Origin: Legionella feeleii
GTDB taxonomy: Bacteria > Pseudomonadota > Gammaproteobacteria > Legionellales > Legionellaceae
Length of the DNA stretch: 64,000 nucleotides
NCBI RefSeq assembly: GCF_001467625.1
Contig: NZ_LNYB01000080.1
Span: forward strand, 358,271-422,270
Direction of reading: 5' to 3'
A program made the translations under genes and the position numbers. The notes beneath the pieces were generated by a model that searched no databases, was not told where the DNA came from, and saw only the letters and a list, made by a program, of their open reading frames with translations. Position 1 is the first letter of the stretch. Every line of letters begins with the position of its first letter. Positions 33,997 through 44,351 of this stretch are shown here, one piece after another.

Positions 33997-34553
33997 TTGG
34001 CGAGATGATTGATTGAACACGCTCTTCTGCCCCACGTAAACACATAGTCAATGTAAGTAGCGGCCGTGGTTAGCGCTGCGAGCACAATGAGTGCATTGAT
34101 TAAATAAGGTGAAAAAGCAAAAAAAGCCAATTCAAATAGACAGGAAATGACCAGTGTTATCTGAAGGGTAGTATTAATTTTGCTCAACAAGGTTGGTTCA
34201 AAATCCAGTTTACGCTGAATGAGCCAATACCAAGCTATAACACCAATAGAGATGGTTAAATCACGAAGAAAAACCAGAATAACCAGCCACCAAGGCAATT
34301 CCCCGATAAGAGCTAGCGAAATAAAACTCGATGCAACGAGCAATTTGTCTGCTAAAGGATCGATGAATGAACCAAAAAAACTTTGCCAGTGAAAATGCCT
34401 TGCCAACCAGCCATCAATGCCGTCAGTTAGGCCCGCTAGCAGAAATACGTAAAAAGCATTTACATATTCCTGTTGGTAAAGAAGCATTAAAAAGGGCACT
34501 ATTAATACCAGACGAAATAGGGTAAGTGCATTCGGTATGTGTTTTAGTATCAT
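33993..34553 (-). CDS. pgsA: CDP-alcohol phosphatidyltransferase (PgsA-like)
   Basis: 186-residue membrane enzyme with the family signature DGIDGWLAR..GSFIDPLADK (D-x2-DG-x2-AR-x8-G-x3-D-x3-D). NALTLFRLVLIVPF at the N-terminus is typical of phosphatidylglycerophosphate synthase, which makes PGP from CDP-diacylglycerol and glycerol-3-phosphate. Another CDP-alcohol specificity cannot be excluded. It is followed by hda with a 4-bp overlap, a pairing common in gammaproteobacteria. Confidence 0.85.
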   Translation of the reverse strand: MILKHIPNALTLFRLVLIVPFLMLLYQQEYVNAFYVFLLAGLTDGIDGWLARHFHWQSFFGSFIDPLADKLLVASSFISLALIGELPWWLVILVFLRDLTISIGVIAWYWLIQRKLDFEPTLLSKINTTLQITLVISCLFELAFFAFSPYLINALIVLAALTTAATYIDYVFTWGRRACSINHLAK

Positions 34554-34795
34554 GGGTAAAACGGTAAATTTAACATGCCTTCATCCGTCCCGACAGCATT
34601 AAGGGTTACGCCAACGCGCCTTGGCGCCTGTGACGGTATTTTGCTATAAAGTGTATACAATAGTCTCGCTACTGTCACGCTGTTGACATTCATTTACGAA
34701 ACTGGATGCCAAGGTTTTAGGGGCGTACTGTCTATTTGATGGCCTGATTTTGCTGAACAACAAAGGCTGTAATTAAATTATTTGTTTAAAAACAA

Positions 34796-36526
34796 TCAGT
34801 TATAGAATGCCTGTAAAGGGTTGGTAATGAGTTTGGACAGACGCTCACTGCGATTATTTAGAAACAGGCTCAATTGGCACTGCCAGTGCCAGGGTTCTGC
34901 TAATAAGCGGTAGCTTTGCTGCTTGAAAATGCCTGATTCAATTGAAGGGGCGAGTTTCTTTAACGCAGTTTGCAGTTCATTATAAACGACCCGCCATAGC
35001 GTTTCTGCCTTAAGAGAAAAATAACGATTGAGCAGGGACAGCCAATAAGCCAGATTATTTTGCAAATTACCTTCAATAAATTGTTGGCAGAGTATGGCTA
35101 AATTATCGCTTGTTATTACCGAGCCAGTGTGAAAAACGGGTTTAACGACGTGCTGATAAGAGGGATGGATACAAACAAGACCTTTGGCTTGCTCCCGCAC
35201 GACGAGTGCTTCTGGTTTGTTGTCAGCAAATATTACAAGAGTATTTTGTTGATGCGAGTCGATAGCTACACCGTAATCAAGTAGCAAATGTAATTGACCT
35301 GTTAAAACCTGGCGACAGTACAATCTAAAATAATCAATGGGGTTTAAACCGCTACTATTTATAATCTCAATCAGTAGAGGAAGATTACTGAGGGGGGATT
35401 GCGTAAAAAGAGCCGCCAATGGAACCATTTTTTGCCCCGGCTGCAGAAAACTGCCGGGGTTTTTACGCAGGGTTAAAACAAATTGTTTATCTTGTGTTGT
35501 AGAAATGGGGTTCTCCTGGATATTTAATCCCGCCAGCTCTTCGGCAAGGAAAAGACTTTGTTGATAATGCTGATTCTGGTGGAGTAACTGGCTAAGCCAT
35601 ACCGAGAAAGAGAAACTGTCAGTTGTTGATGTTGATAATAATGCCAGATCGGTGTGCGCTGTAGAAGCAAATTCTATATGGCAAGCGTTATTCCTTAATG
35701 GCATCGTTGATCGAAAAGACATGGATGGTTTTACCAGTTGATGATGGGGTATTAAAATCAGTGCCTTCTTGTCAATTAGCGAAGAGAAGGTGTTTTGTAT
35801 TTGATTGCGCCACTGCCAGGGATGCATCGGCATAGGGTAGTATTCTGTGATGTCGACTTGCTTGAAACGCAGCTTTTCTTGCCACAGTTTATATTCTTTG
35901 GGGAATTGGTTGGCCATAAATTCAGAGTAGTTTATTTGATTGGTGGTGAGTTGGGCTTGTTGTTTACGTAGAGCACACCAGTGCAGGCTGATTTGTGCAT
36001 TAAATTCTGGTGAGTATTGTAATACCTCACGACGACTGAATCCTATTTTGGCGCGAAAGTGAGGTTGGCTGGGATGGCCGAGGCAACCCCATTGTTCGAG
36101 CAGCTGTATTGTATCTTGGCAATTTTGTTCATTGCTCAGCCACATCCAGAAACTAGCGTAACCTTTTGCTTGCTGTTTTAATCCTGCTTGCCAGTGTTGA
36201 TGATAAGCTTGCGCCATCGCATCGTTAGCAATGGATTCATCCAGTTCATCTCGTAAACGCTGCCAGTGAAAAAAAGCAGAAGCTGGTTGATTGGTTTTAA
36301 GTTTTGCTTGTAATTGGGTGAGAAAATCGTGCACATGATGGCTTACGACTGGTTCTGCCATAAGACCCTCCATCATTACTGTCTGCTGAAGACGCTGCAA
36401 GCATTGACGATGAGCAAGAGAGATATAATGCTCAATCGCACGCTGTGGTAAACCAATTCCTACTTCAAAAAGAAGAAAGCGTAATTGATGACTTAATTCC
36501 TGAAAATTATTGTGAGCCAAGGCCAT
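34796..36526 (-). CDS. frgA: IucA/IucC-family NIS siderophore synthetase (FrgA-like)
   Basis: 576 residues of the NRPS-independent siderophore synthetase family. Recognisable motifs are GHPSQPHFRAKIGFSR (a GHPxHPxxKxRxGF variant), MPMHPWQW, PSMSFRST (PTxSxRT variant), DSHQQNTL (ExHxQN variant) and VVREQAKGL. These enzymes adenylate citrate-like carboxylates and couple amines or alcohols. The gene is alone, with no lbtB-type exporter, and a Fur box sits in its promoter. That favours FrgA over LbtA; the symbol rests on these points and on memory. Strong AGGAGTG precedes the ATG. Confidence 0.8.
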   Translation of the reverse strand: MALAHNNFQELSHQLRFLLFEVGIGLPQRAIEHYISLAHRQCLQRLQQTVMMEGLMAEPVVSHHVHDFLTQLQAKLKTNQPASAFFHWQRLRDELDESIANDAMAQAYHQHWQAGLKQQAKGYASFWMWLSNEQNCQDTIQLLEQWGCLGHPSQPHFRAKIGFSRREVLQYSPEFNAQISLHWCALRKQQAQLTTNQINYSEFMANQFPKEYKLWQEKLRFKQVDITEYYPMPMHPWQWRNQIQNTFSSLIDKKALILIPHHQLVKPSMSFRSTMPLRNNACHIEFASTAHTDLALLSTSTTDSFSFSVWLSQLLHQNQHYQQSLFLAEELAGLNIQENPISTTQDKQFVLTLRKNPGSFLQPGQKMVPLAALFTQSPLSNLPLLIEIINSSGLNPIDYFRLYCRQVLTGQLHLLLDYGVAIDSHQQNTLVIFADNKPEALVVREQAKGLVCIHPSYQHVVKPVFHTGSVITSDNLAILCQQFIEGNLQNNLAYWLSLLNRYFSLKAETLWRVVYNELQTALKKLAPSIESGIFKQQSYRLLAEPWHWQCQLSLFLNNRSERLSKLITNPLQAFYN

Positions 36527-36566
36527 GCTTCACTCCTGCTTAGGCGATACAACGAGAATTGAATTC

Positions 36567-36596
36567 AATATAAATGATAATCATTCTCATTTGCAA
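36567..36596 (-). promoter_or_regulatory. Fur-regulated promoter of the frgA-like gene
   Basis: On the minus strand: TTGCAA (36596-36591), 18-bp spacer, TATATT (36572-36567), about 40 bp before the ATG. The spacer is itself a good Fur box (AATGAGAATGATTATCATT, 36591-36573), near the GATAATGATAATCATTATC consensus. Iron-loaded Fur would block RNA polymerase directly. Confidence 0.8.
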
Positions 36597-36716
36597 GGGG
36601 TGATAGAAAACAGATTCGCTTTGCAAATAACTGGATGGTGGAAACACTAGCCCTAAGACATAACCAAAAAATGCGTACTGTTTAAATTAAAAACAACAAG
36701 GGATAAATAATCAATT

Positions 36717-36781
36717 AAAAAAAACTGTCGTAGCAGATAACCCGTTTATATCGGGTTACCACGCTGCTTATCAGGCTACGA
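36717..36781 (-). terminator. Terminator of yhbY formed by a REP-like hairpin
   Basis: On the minus strand TCGTAGC..GTAACCCG..CGGGTTA..GCTACGA forms a two-part stem-loop followed by CAG and eight T residues (36724-36717). It lies 14 bp after the yhbY stop. Part of the stem resembles the palindrome at 31273-31331. Confidence 0.75.
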
Positions 36782-36795
36782 TAAATGGAGTGAAG

Positions 36796-37062
36796 TTATT
36801 CTTCGTTTTGACGGTAAATGATGGCTGTGTTGCCAATTAATTGCACTAAATCAGCCTGCAGCTGCGTACAAAGCTCAGTTGCCATTTTTTGTCGATCTTC
36901 TTTTTCAGCACCGGCAATTTTAATTTTTATGAGTTCATGGGCCAGCAATGCTATATTTGTTTCCTCAACGACTGCTGGTGTAAGTCCCTTAGCGCCTAAA
37001 AGAACCACTGGCCTTAAATGATGGGCCTTTGCTTTTAAAGATTGTTTGAATGCAGTGTCCAT
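36796..37062 (-). CDS. yhbY: YhbY RNA-binding protein (CRM domain)
   Basis: 88 residues forming one CRM domain: LRPVVLLGAKGLTPAVV, the ELIKIKIAG strand and LVQLIGNTAIIYR. It binds the 50S precursor in E. coli and is thought to act in ribosome assembly. ATG 37062 is preferred to 37071 for ribosome-site spacing. Divergent from rlmE, a conserved arrangement. Confidence 0.93.
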   Translation of the reverse strand: MDTAFKQSLKAKAHHLRPVVLLGAKGLTPAVVEETNIALLAHELIKIKIAGAEKEDRQKMATELCTQLQADLVQLIGNTAIIYRQNEE

Positions 37063-37166
37063 AATGGCCATCCTGATTATTAAAATGACAAATTATTGCA
37101 CGTTTTGCTGGGAAAAGGTAGCAAATTTCAGTATCATGCACTAATTCCTTTAGTGATTAAATTGTT

Positions 37167-37787
37167 ATGCCTCGTTCCAAAAGTAGTAAACGCTGGTTGC
37201 AAGAACATTTTGATGATGTTTATGTCAAAAAAGCCCAGGCTGAAGGGTACCGTAGCCGTGCAGTATACAAATTAAAAGAAGTCGATGAGAAGGAGCGATT
37301 GTTGCGCCCCGGTATGACAGTCGTTGATTTAGGCGCGGCTCCGGGTGGATGGACACAGTATGTGACTGAAAAATTGGATGGACATGGTACTATTATTGCA
37401 TTGGATCTATTGTCTATGGATGCATTGCCAGGTGTCGATTTTATTCAGGGTGATTTTCGTGAGGATGCTGTTTTGCATCAGCTGATGGATTTAGTCCCAG
37501 AGCGTGGGGTGGACTTGCTTTTATCAGATATGGCCCCAAATATGAGTGGTTCGGCAGCAGTGGACATCCCCAGTGCCATGTATTTGGCAGAACTAGCTTT
37601 CGATTTTGGCAATAAAATGTTAAAACCAGGAGGTACATTGCTCATGAAAATATTTCACGGAACAGGGTTTGACGAGCTCGTAAAACAAGCTCGCGGGCAA
37701 TTTGACAAAGTGGTCATTCGTAAGCCTGCAGCTTCTCGTGCCCGCTCACGAGAAACCTATTTGCTGGCGAAGGGCTATAATTTATAG
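37167..37787 (+). CDS. rlmE: 23S rRNA (uridine-2'-O-) methyltransferase RlmE (FtsJ/RrmJ)
   Basis: 206 residues (E. coli 209). The K-D-K-E tetrad context is visible: [15 protein letters not shown] (Lys), [14 protein letters not shown] (SAM site), [11 protein letters not shown] (Asp), LLMKIFHG (Lys) and [15 protein letters not shown] (Glu). It methylates U2552 of 23S rRNA at a late step in 50S assembly. It lies directly upstream of ftsH as in enterics. Confidence 0.95.
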   Translation: MPRSKSSKRWLQEHFDDVYVKKAQAEGYRSRAVYKLKEVDEKERLLRPGMTVVDLGAAPGGWTQYVTEKLDGHGTIIALDLLSMDALPGVDFIQGDFREDAVLHQLMDLVPERGVDLLLSDMAPNMSGSAAVDIPSAMYLAELAFDFGNKMLKPGGTLLMKIFHGTGFDELVKQARGQFDKVVIRKPAASRARSRETYLLAKGYNL

Positions 37788-37839
37788 TAACTTTATCGTT
37801 CTAACGTCGTAGAAATACGTCACAATCGAGGTTAATGCT

Positions 37840-39759
37840 TTGAACGACATGGTAAAAAATTTATTTTTGTGGTTGATTATAGCAATTGTGCTGGTCTCCG
37901 TGTTCAGTAATTTTGGCCCCCGCCATACTTCCGCCGAGAAACTTTCTTATAGTCAGTTTTTAAGGGAAGTCGAGCAAGGCACGGTTAATTCCGTCACCAT
38001 TGAGGATAATAAAATTATCAAAGGGGTGACCAAAAATAATCATCGTTTTGTGACTTATATGCCTATGCAGGATGATGCCTTGCTGGGTGAATTGCTAAAA
38101 TCAAAGGTTGATATTAGTGGTCAGGAAAAGCAACAGGAAAGTTTCTTGCTTCATTTATTTATCAACTGGTTCCCAATGCTCCTCTTAATTGGCGTTTGGA
38201 TTTTCTTTATGCGCCAAATGCAAGGTGGTGGTGGCCGCGGAGCAATGTCTTTTGGCCGTTCACGCGCCCGCCTGTTGGGTGAAGATCAGGTTAAAGTTAC
38301 TTTTGCTGATGTAGCTGGCGTTGATGAAGCTAAAGAAGAAGTGAAAGAGCTTGTCGATTTTCTGCGTGATCCCAGTAAATTTCAGAACCTTGGTGGCCGT
38401 ATCCCGCGCGGGGTTTTATTGGTTGGTCCCCCTGGTACCGGGAAGACTTTGTTGGCGAAAGCAGTAGCTGGCGAAGCAAAAGTTCCTTTTTTCACTATTT
38501 CTGGTTCTGACTTCGTCGAGATGTTTGTGGGTGTCGGTGCTTCACGTGTCCGAGATATGTTTGAACAGGCAAAAAAACACGCGCCTTGTATTATTTTTAT
38601 TGATGAGATCGATGCGGTGGGTAGACATCGTGGAGCCGGCCTTGGTGGAGGGCACGATGAGCGTGAGCAAACCTTGAACCAATTACTGGTAGAAATGGAT
38701 GGTTTTGAAGGCAATGAGGGTGTGATAGTCGTATCAGCGACGAACCGACCTGATGTCCTTGACCCTGCTCTGTTGCGTCCTGGCCGTTTTGACCGTCAAG
38801 TTGTTGTTCCTTTACCGGATATTCGTGGACGTGAACAGATTCTGAAAGTGCATTTACAAAAAGTGCCTATCGATAAGCAAGTTGAAATAATGCCTATTGC
38901 TCGAGGTACACCAGGCTTTTCTGGCGCAGATTTAGCGAATTTGGTAAATGAGGCTGCATTATTTGCTGCGCGTGCTAATAAACGCAAGGTAGGCATGATT
39001 GAGCTTGATAAAGCAAAAGATAAGATCATGATGGGTGCTGAACGCCGTTCAATGGTCATGGATGAGAACGAGAAAAAATTAACAGCCTACCATGAAGCGG
39101 GTCATGCTATTGTGGGTTTGTTGGTTCCTGAACATGACCCTGTTTATAAGGTAACCATTATTCCTCGTGGTCGTGCACTTGGTGTAACTATGTTTCTGCC
39201 CGAGCAGGATCGCTATAGCCATAGTAAACGGCGTTTGGAAAGCCAGTTATCCAGCTTGTTTGGTGGTCGTATCGCGGAGGAAATAATTTTTGGTGTTGAA
39301 AGCGTAACGACAGGGGCATCAAACGACATTATGCGTGCGACTGAAATTGCTCGTAAGATGGTTACAACTTGGGGATTGTCAACGCTTGGTCCGCTGACCT
39401 TTGGCGAAGAGGAAGGTGAAGTATTTCTCGGTAGAAGTGTTAGTCAGCATAAGGAAATTTCTGACAAAACAGCGCAACAGATTGATGAAGAAGTCAGACA
39501 GATTGTAGACAGGAATTATCAGCGGGCTAAAGAAATTCTTAATGCGAATCTGGATAAGTTGCATTTGATGGCTGATGGTTTGATTAAGTATGAAACTATT
39601 GATGCGAAGCAAATACAGGAAATTATGTCAGGTCATGAGCCTTCTCCACCAGATGATTGGGAAGCAACCAAGGCTACACAGAAGGATAAAAAAGGCGAAG
39701 ATCCCACATCAAAACCGGTAAATGGCAAACCAGTGGATCACCCGGCTGGGGAACACTAA
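37840..39759 (+). CDS. ftsH: ATP-dependent zinc metalloprotease FtsH
   Basis: 639 residues (E. coli 644). Two membrane helices (about 5-22 and 100-121) flank a periplasmic loop; then the AAA module with [14 protein letters not shown] and the SRH region ([18 protein letters not shown]), and the protease site HEAGH with a distal Asp. It degrades membrane and regulatory proteins such as LpxC and sigma-32 in E. coli. The start is TTG at 37840, 8 bp after GAGG, or the ATG nine bases later. Confidence 0.96.
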   Translation: MNDMVKNLFLWLIIAIVLVSVFSNFGPRHTSAEKLSYSQFLREVEQGTVNSVTIEDNKIIKGVTKNNHRFVTYMPMQDDALLGELLKSKVDISGQEKQQESFLLHLFINWFPMLLLIGVWIFFMRQMQGGGGRGAMSFGRSRARLLGEDQVKVTFADVAGVDEAKEEVKELVDFLRDPSKFQNLGGRIPRGVLLVGPPGTGKTLLAKAVAGEAKVPFFTISGSDFVEMFVGVGASRVRDMFEQAKKHAPCIIFIDEIDAVGRHRGAGLGGGHDEREQTLNQLLVEMDGFEGNEGVIVVSATNRPDVLDPALLRPGRFDRQVVVPLPDIRGREQILKVHLQKVPIDKQVEIMPIARGTPGFSGADLANLVNEAALFAARANKRKVGMIELDKAKDKIMMGAERRSMVMDENEKKLTAYHEAGHAIVGLLVPEHDPVYKVTIIPRGRALGVTMFLPEQDRYSHSKRRLESQLSSLFGGRIAEEIIFGVESVTTGASNDIMRATEIARKMVTTWGLSTLGPLTFGEEEGEVFLGRSVSQHKEISDKTAQQIDEEVRQIVDRNYQRAKEILNANLDKLHLMADGLIKYETIDAKQIQEIMSGHEPSPPDDWEATKATQKDKKGEDPTSKPVNGKPVDHPAGEH

Positions 39760-39781
39760 ATCCAATCTTAATCATTATTAT

Positions 39782-39821
39782 CATCAAGCTGCTGGTAAAG
39801 GGCTTGATGAATTTTTTTTTT
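39782..39821 (+). terminator. Intrinsic terminator after ftsH
   Basis: CATCAAG (39782-39788) and CTTGATG (39803-39809) form a stem followed by a run of ten T residues (39812-39821). The T-run touches the first possible start codon of folP. Confidence 0.8.
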
Positions 39822-40707
39822 GAGAAATATTATAGTGAATAGAGAACAGCTTGAACAATGGTGCGAATTTCACCAATCTACCAATAACAGAGAGGTGTTG
39901 CGAAAACCTTTGATTATGGGCGTTTTGAATATTACCCCTGATTCTTTTTCAGATGGCGGACAATACTATAATGCACCGCAAAAAGCAGTCGCCCGCGCGC
40001 AACAAATGATTGCAGAAGGTGCCGATATTATTGATATCGGGGGGGAGTCTTCAAGACCTGGTGCTTCGCCTGTTGGCAGTGCCGAGGAATTGGCAAGAGT
40101 GATTCCCTTAATCAAAGCGTTGCGAGCAGAAAGTGATGTGTGTATCTCTATCGATACTACTAAAGCAGACGTTATGGCACATGCAGTTGCTGCGGGCGCT
40201 TCTATGATTAACGATATCAGTGCTTTAGCAGGTAATGAGTCATTGGAAACAGCCGCTACTTTAGGCGTACCCGTATGCCTGATGCATATGCAGGGGAGGC
40301 CTGACAGTATGCAAAATAATCCCCATTACAGTGGGAATGTCGTCGATGAGGTGAACTTATTTTTTCAGCAACGTGTAGAATGTTGTCTTGCGGCTGGAAT
40401 CAAAACGAAGCACCTTATTCTTGATCCTGGCTTTGGTTTTGGAAAGACACCGGAGCATAATCTATTCATGGTTAAACGTCTTGCTGCTTTTAAGCAACAT
40501 AATTTGCCTTTGATGCTCGGTGCATCGCGCAAAAGTACACTCGGCTATTTGACGGGCAAGCCAGTTAACCAACGTTTGGCCAGTGGCTTGGCAATTGCTC
40601 TTTTTGCCATGTTACAGGGGGTTGGCATTATTAGAACCCATGATGTTGCTGAAACCTATCAAGCCCTACTAACAATGCACGCTATTAATCAGGCTGATAA
40701 AGAATAA
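39820..40707 (+). CDS. folP: Dihydropteroate synthase
   Basis: Up to 295 residues. Pterin and PABA motifs are intact: [55 protein letters not shown] and GASRKSTLG. It joins pABA and the pterin pyrophosphate in folate synthesis and is the sulfonamide target. The start is unsure: TTG 39820 overlaps the terminator tail, and GTG 39835 gives a similar N-terminus; neither has a good ribosome site. Confidence 0.93.
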   Translation: MRNIIVNREQLEQWCEFHQSTNNREVLRKPLIMGVLNITPDSFSDGGQYYNAPQKAVARAQQMIAEGADIIDIGGESSRPGASPVGSAEELARVIPLIKALRAESDVCISIDTTKADVMAHAVAAGASMINDISALAGNESLETAATLGVPVCLMHMQGRPDSMQNNPHYSGNVVDEVNLFFQQRVECCLAAGIKTKHLILDPGFGFGKTPEHNLFMVKRLAAFKQHNLPLMLGASRKSTLGYLTGKPVNQRLASGLAIALFAMLQGVGIIRTHDVAETYQALLTMHAINQADKE

Positions 40708-40724
40708 CGAAAGAGGAAATGCGG

Positions 40725-42086
40725 ATGAATCAACGAAAATATTTTGGTACAGACGGGATTCGAGGACAGGTTGGTTTATCCAATGTTAACCCAGAATTTA
40801 TGTTGAAGCTGGGATGGGCTGTAGGGCGGGTCCTTGCGAATGGGCAGCGTAAAAAAGTGATTATTGGGAAAGATACGCGTATCTCCGGCTACATGCTTGA
40901 GTCGGCACTGGAGGCTGGGCTTTCAGCGGCAGGTGTTGATGTTAGCTTGCTAGGGCCAATGCCAACTCCAGCGGTTGCTTACCTTACCCAAACCCTGCGA
41001 GCTAATGCGGGAATCGTAATAAGTGCCTCACATAACCTCTTCGAAGATAATGGAATTAAATTCTTTTCTGCTGATGGTAGTAAATTACCGGATGAGGTGG
41101 AATTAGCAATTGAAGCTGAAATGGAAAAACCATTACAAACGGTTGCCTCAGCAAAATTAGGAAAAGCTATGCGTATTAATGATGCGCCTGGCCGCTATAT
41201 AGAATTTTGTAAATCGACTATCCCTTCATTGACTCGCTTGTCGGGTCTTAAAATAGTGGTGGATTGCGCTAATGGTGCGACTTATCACATTGCTCCCAAT
41301 GTATTCAGTGAGCTTGGAGCGGAAGTGATTACTATCGGGGATAAGCCTGATGGCTTTAATATCAATCAGAAGTGTGGTTCAACAGAGCCAGAGGCTTTGA
41401 AACGGCATGTTTTGGCCAAAGGTGCCGATCTTGGGATTGCTTTAGATGGTGATGGCGATCGACTGATTATGATTGATGCAGTCGGCAATATAGTGGATGG
41501 TGATCAGGTTATTTATGTTATTGCTAAAGATCGGTTTCAAAGAGGGTCATTGCAAGGTGGTGTTGTTGGGACCTTAATGAGTAATTATGGTTTAGAGAAG
41601 GCAATTACAGCGATGGGCGTACCTTTTTTGCGTACAAAAGTCGGCGATCGCTATGTGTTGGAAACCCTGAAAAGACAAGAATGGAAAATTGGTGGCGAAT
41701 CCTCGGGCCATATTGTTTGTCTCGATAAAACAACCACAGGTGATGGTATCATTGCTGCCTTACAAGTCTTGGCTTGTATGGTAAAACAGGAAAAAACCCT
41801 ACAACAGTTAGTAGAGGGTGTTCAATTATTTCCGCAATCACTAGTCAATATTAAAACCGAAAAAGCAGTGTTACTGGCTGAAGATCCCCGGGTTTTAGAA
41901 ATTGTTGCTGCTTTAAGCAACCAATTACAGGGTGAAGGGCGGGTTTTATTACGTCCCTCAGGGACTGAACCCTTATTACGTGTGATGGTTGAAGGTATTG
42001 ATAGTCATCAAGTAAAATCGCAGGCCGAGCAATTGAGCGCTGAAATAAGGCATATTGAGCAAAAAATTGCTGGAACACCTCTTTGA
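40725..42086 (+). CDS. glmM: Phosphoglucosamine mutase
   Basis: 453 residues from ATG 40725 (GAGG 8 bp upstream; the ATG at 40719 is too close). The N-terminus [10 protein letters not shown], the phosphoserine loop ISASHN, the Mg loop DGDGDR, the sugar motif GGESSGH and the C-terminal [12 protein letters not shown] identify GlmM. It converts glucosamine-6-P to glucosamine-1-P for peptidoglycan and LPS. It follows folP as in E. coli. Confidence 0.96.
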   Translation: MNQRKYFGTDGIRGQVGLSNVNPEFMLKLGWAVGRVLANGQRKKVIIGKDTRISGYMLESALEAGLSAAGVDVSLLGPMPTPAVAYLTQTLRANAGIVISASHNLFEDNGIKFFSADGSKLPDEVELAIEAEMEKPLQTVASAKLGKAMRINDAPGRYIEFCKSTIPSLTRLSGLKIVVDCANGATYHIAPNVFSELGAEVITIGDKPDGFNINQKCGSTEPEALKRHVLAKGADLGIALDGDGDRLIMIDAVGNIVDGDQVIYVIAKDRFQRGSLQGGVVGTLMSNYGLEKAITAMGVPFLRTKVGDRYVLETLKRQEWKIGGESSGHIVCLDKTTTGDGIIAALQVLACMVKQEKTLQQLVEGVQLFPQSLVNIKTEKAVLLAEDPRVLEIVAALSNQLQGEGRVLLRPSGTEPLLRVMVEGIDSHQVKSQAEQLSAEIRHIEQKIAGTPL

Positions 42087-42242
42087 GTGGGCAAGTTGAT
42101 TAATCCGCGCAAATTTTAACTGATTTAAGAGGCAAGCAGCCTGTAATTACTAAAGAATCAACACAGTTTAATAAAAGGCAAATCTAACGCTAGGATTTCA
42201 CAGTACTTTGTTGTATATTCCGCACGGTGATTTGGGGGGCAA

Positions 42243-42995
42243 ATGAGGAAAAAAATTGTAGCTGGCAATTGGAAAATGAATGGTCGATGCGATCAGGTAA
42301 AACGTCTATTGCAACAATTACTAGCACTTACCCAGGGAGAGGCATTAGGGGCTCAATGTGTTGTTATGCCACCCGCTATTTATTTGCCATTGGTTAAAGA
42401 CTATCTGCACAGCAGCAACATCAGTTGGGGCGCTCAGAATGTTTACCCAAAAGATGCCGGAGCGTTTACTGGAGAATTGTCCGGTCCTATGCTTACCGAT
42501 TATGCCTGCCAATATGTTTTAGTAGGGCATTCAGAGCGTAGACACCTATTTAGTGAAGATGAAAAATTTGTTGCAGATAAATTCCACCATGTAAAAGAAC
42601 ATGGTATGATACCGATTCTTTGTGTGGGTGAGACTATCAAAGAGCGTGAGCAAGGGCTTACGCAAGAAGTTCTTGCCAAACAATTACTCGCAGTGACAAG
42701 TGTTGGCAAGCGATGTTTTAACGGGTGTGTTGTTGCTTATGAGCCGGTATGGGCAATAGGAACTGGGAAAACAGCTTCCCCCGAGCAGGTGCAAGAAGTG
42801 CATTCTGCAATCAGGACCTTGGTCGCTGAGTTTGATATTGATGATGCGAAACATTTAACCATCGTTTATGGTGGTAGTGTGAATGAAAAGAATGCGCGCT
42901 CGCTGTTTGCGATGCCGGATGTTGATGGTGGTTTAGTTGGTGGAGCATCCCTTAATGCCCAACAGTTTGTGGATATCTTGAAATGTATCAATTAA
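42243..42995 (+). CDS. tpiA: Triosephosphate isomerase
   Basis: 250 residues. Substrate Lys in AGNWKMNG, catalytic His in VLVGHSERR, catalytic Glu in [15 protein letters not shown] (loop 6) and the YGGSVN phosphate site are all present. It interconverts DHAP and G3P. GGGGGG precedes the ATG. Its end overlaps secG by 13 bp. Confidence 0.96.
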   Translation: MRKKIVAGNWKMNGRCDQVKRLLQQLLALTQGEALGAQCVVMPPAIYLPLVKDYLHSSNISWGAQNVYPKDAGAFTGELSGPMLTDYACQYVLVGHSERRHLFSEDEKFVADKFHHVKEHGMIPILCVGETIKEREQGLTQEVLAKQLLAVTSVGKRCFNGCVVAYEPVWAIGTGKTASPEQVQEVHSAIRTLVAEFDIDDAKHLTIVYGGSVNEKNARSLFAMPDVDGGLVGGASLNAQQFVDILKCIN

Positions 42996-43309
42996 TTTTA
43001 ATGGTTCATATGCTGGTCGCCCTGGTCTTAATTGGCTTGGTTTTGATTCAGCATGGGAAAGGTGCCGATATCGGTGCAGCATTTGGTTCCGGGGCATCTA
43101 ATACTGTGTTCGGCAGCCAGGGGACAGGTACTTTTCTGTTCAAATTAACCGGTGGTTTGGCTCTGACTTTCTTTGTCACTAGTTTGTCATTGTCATACAT
43201 AGTGTCAACACAGTATAAAAAAGCGGAACAACAAGTTATCCCTCATCAAACCAGTGTGCCGGAAAATAAAATTCCAGTACCGGTTGATAGCAGTAAGAGC
43301 GGAAAATAA
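42983..43309 (+). CDS. secG: Preprotein translocase subunit SecG
   Basis: 108 residues with two hydrophobic helices (about 1-22 and 53-73) around the family loop [17 protein letters not shown] and NTVFGSQG. It is the small subunit of SecYEG that assists the SecA cycle. It is coupled to tpiA and followed 10 bp later by tRNA-Leu, the order seen in E. coli (secG-leuU). Confidence 0.94.
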   Translation: MYQLILMVHMLVALVLIGLVLIQHGKGADIGAAFGSGASNTVFGSQGTGTFLFKLTGGLALTFFVTSLSLSYIVSTQYKKAEQQVIPHQTSVPENKIPVPVDSSKSGK

Positions 43310-43319
43310 TAACTAACAT

Positions 43320-43404
43320 GCCGAAGTGGTGGAATTGGTAGACACGCCGTCTTGAGGGGGCGGTGGCGTAAGCCGTGCCGGTTCGAGTCCGGCCTTCGGC
43401 ACCA
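43320..43404 (+). tRNA. tRNA-Leu (anticodon GAG)
   Basis: 85 nt with encoded CCA. Acceptor stem GCCGAAG/CTTCGGC, D-arm GGTGGAATTGGTAGAC, anticodon arm CCGTC-TTGAGGG-GGCGG (GAG), a long class II variable arm and TTCGAGTCC T-loop. It lies between secG and nuoA. Confidence 0.97.
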
Positions 43405-43423
43405 TTAATCCGAGCAATGCGAA

Positions 43424-43783
43424 ATGATGCTATCACAATACTTACCAGTACTTATTTTTATTATAATCGGGCTTGTTATAGGTCTTGCAATGTTGACCGC
43501 AGGTTCTTTGCTTGGCAAACATAACCCTGACTCTGCCAAAAATTCGCCTTATGAGTGCGGATTTGGTGCTTTCGAAAGTTCGCATTTACCCTTTGATGTA
43601 AGATTCTATCTAATTGCTATATTATTTATCATATTTGATTTGGAAACTGCTTTTTTCTTTCCTTGGGCCTTGGTGTTGCGCAAGATTGGGTGGTTTGGTT
43701 TTTCTGCGATGATGATCTTCCTTGGCCTGTTGGTGATTGGCTTCATCTATGAATGGAAACGGGGCGCACTTGAATGGGAGTGA
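43424..43783 (+). CDS. nuoA: NADH-quinone oxidoreductase subunit A
   Basis: 119 residues with three membrane helices and the conserved [22 protein letters not shown] quinone-region loop (in two parts), followed by [13 protein letters not shown]-type sequence. First gene of the 14-gene complex I operon, 19 bp after tRNA-Leu. The start may be the second Met. Confidence 0.95.
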   Translation: MMLSQYLPVLIFIIIGLVIGLAMLTAGSLLGKHNPDSAKNSPYECGFGAFESSHLPFDVRFYLIAILFIIFDLETAFFFPWALVLRKIGWFGFSAMMIFLGLLVIGFIYEWKRGALEWE

Positions 43784-43852
43784 GTGTTTTCGTTTTGTAG
43801 AAAAGTAACACCACGTTATTATTTGTTAACCCAGAATATTTAGAGGCTTGCT

Positions 43853-44329
43853 ATGGCGGTTGCAGAATTGCAAAAAACTGGCTTTGTTACAACCTCGGTG
43901 GATAAACTGCTTGGTTGGGCGCGTAGCGGTTCAATGTGGCCTATGACTTTTGGTCTTGCCTGTTGTGCCGTAGAAATGATGCATGTCGGGGCTGCCCGTT
44001 ATGATTTGGACCGATTTGGCATTATTTTTAGACCTAGCCCGCGACAATCAGATGTCATGATTGTAGCTGGAACTTTATGTAACAAAATGGCGCCTGCCTT
44101 GCGTAAAGTATACGATCAGATGCCGGAGCCACGATGGGTTATCTCTATGGGCTCTTGCGCAAATGGTGGTGGCTATTACCATTACTCTTATTCGGTAGTG
44201 AGAGGTTGTGACCGCATTGTCCCAGTGGATGTCTATGTACCAGGTTGCCCGCCAACTGCCGAAGCGCTTCTCTATGGCATTATTCAGCTACAGAACAAAA
44301 TCAGGCGCAAACAGATAATTGAGGCTTGA
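43853..44329 (+). CDS. nuoB: NADH-quinone oxidoreductase subunit B
   Basis: 158 residues. Carries cluster N2 ligands in [21 protein letters not shown] and [11 protein letters not shown], the last Fe-S centre before quinone. AGAGGC precedes the ATG. Confidence 0.96.
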   Translation: MAVAELQKTGFVTTSVDKLLGWARSGSMWPMTFGLACCAVEMMHVGAARYDLDRFGIIFRPSPRQSDVMIVAGTLCNKMAPALRKVYDQMPEPRWVISMGSCANGGGYYHYSYSVVRGCDRIVPVDVYVPGCPPTAEALLYGIIQLQNKIRRKQIIEA

Positions 44330-44351
44330 GACCAGCACAGGTGCATATCAG

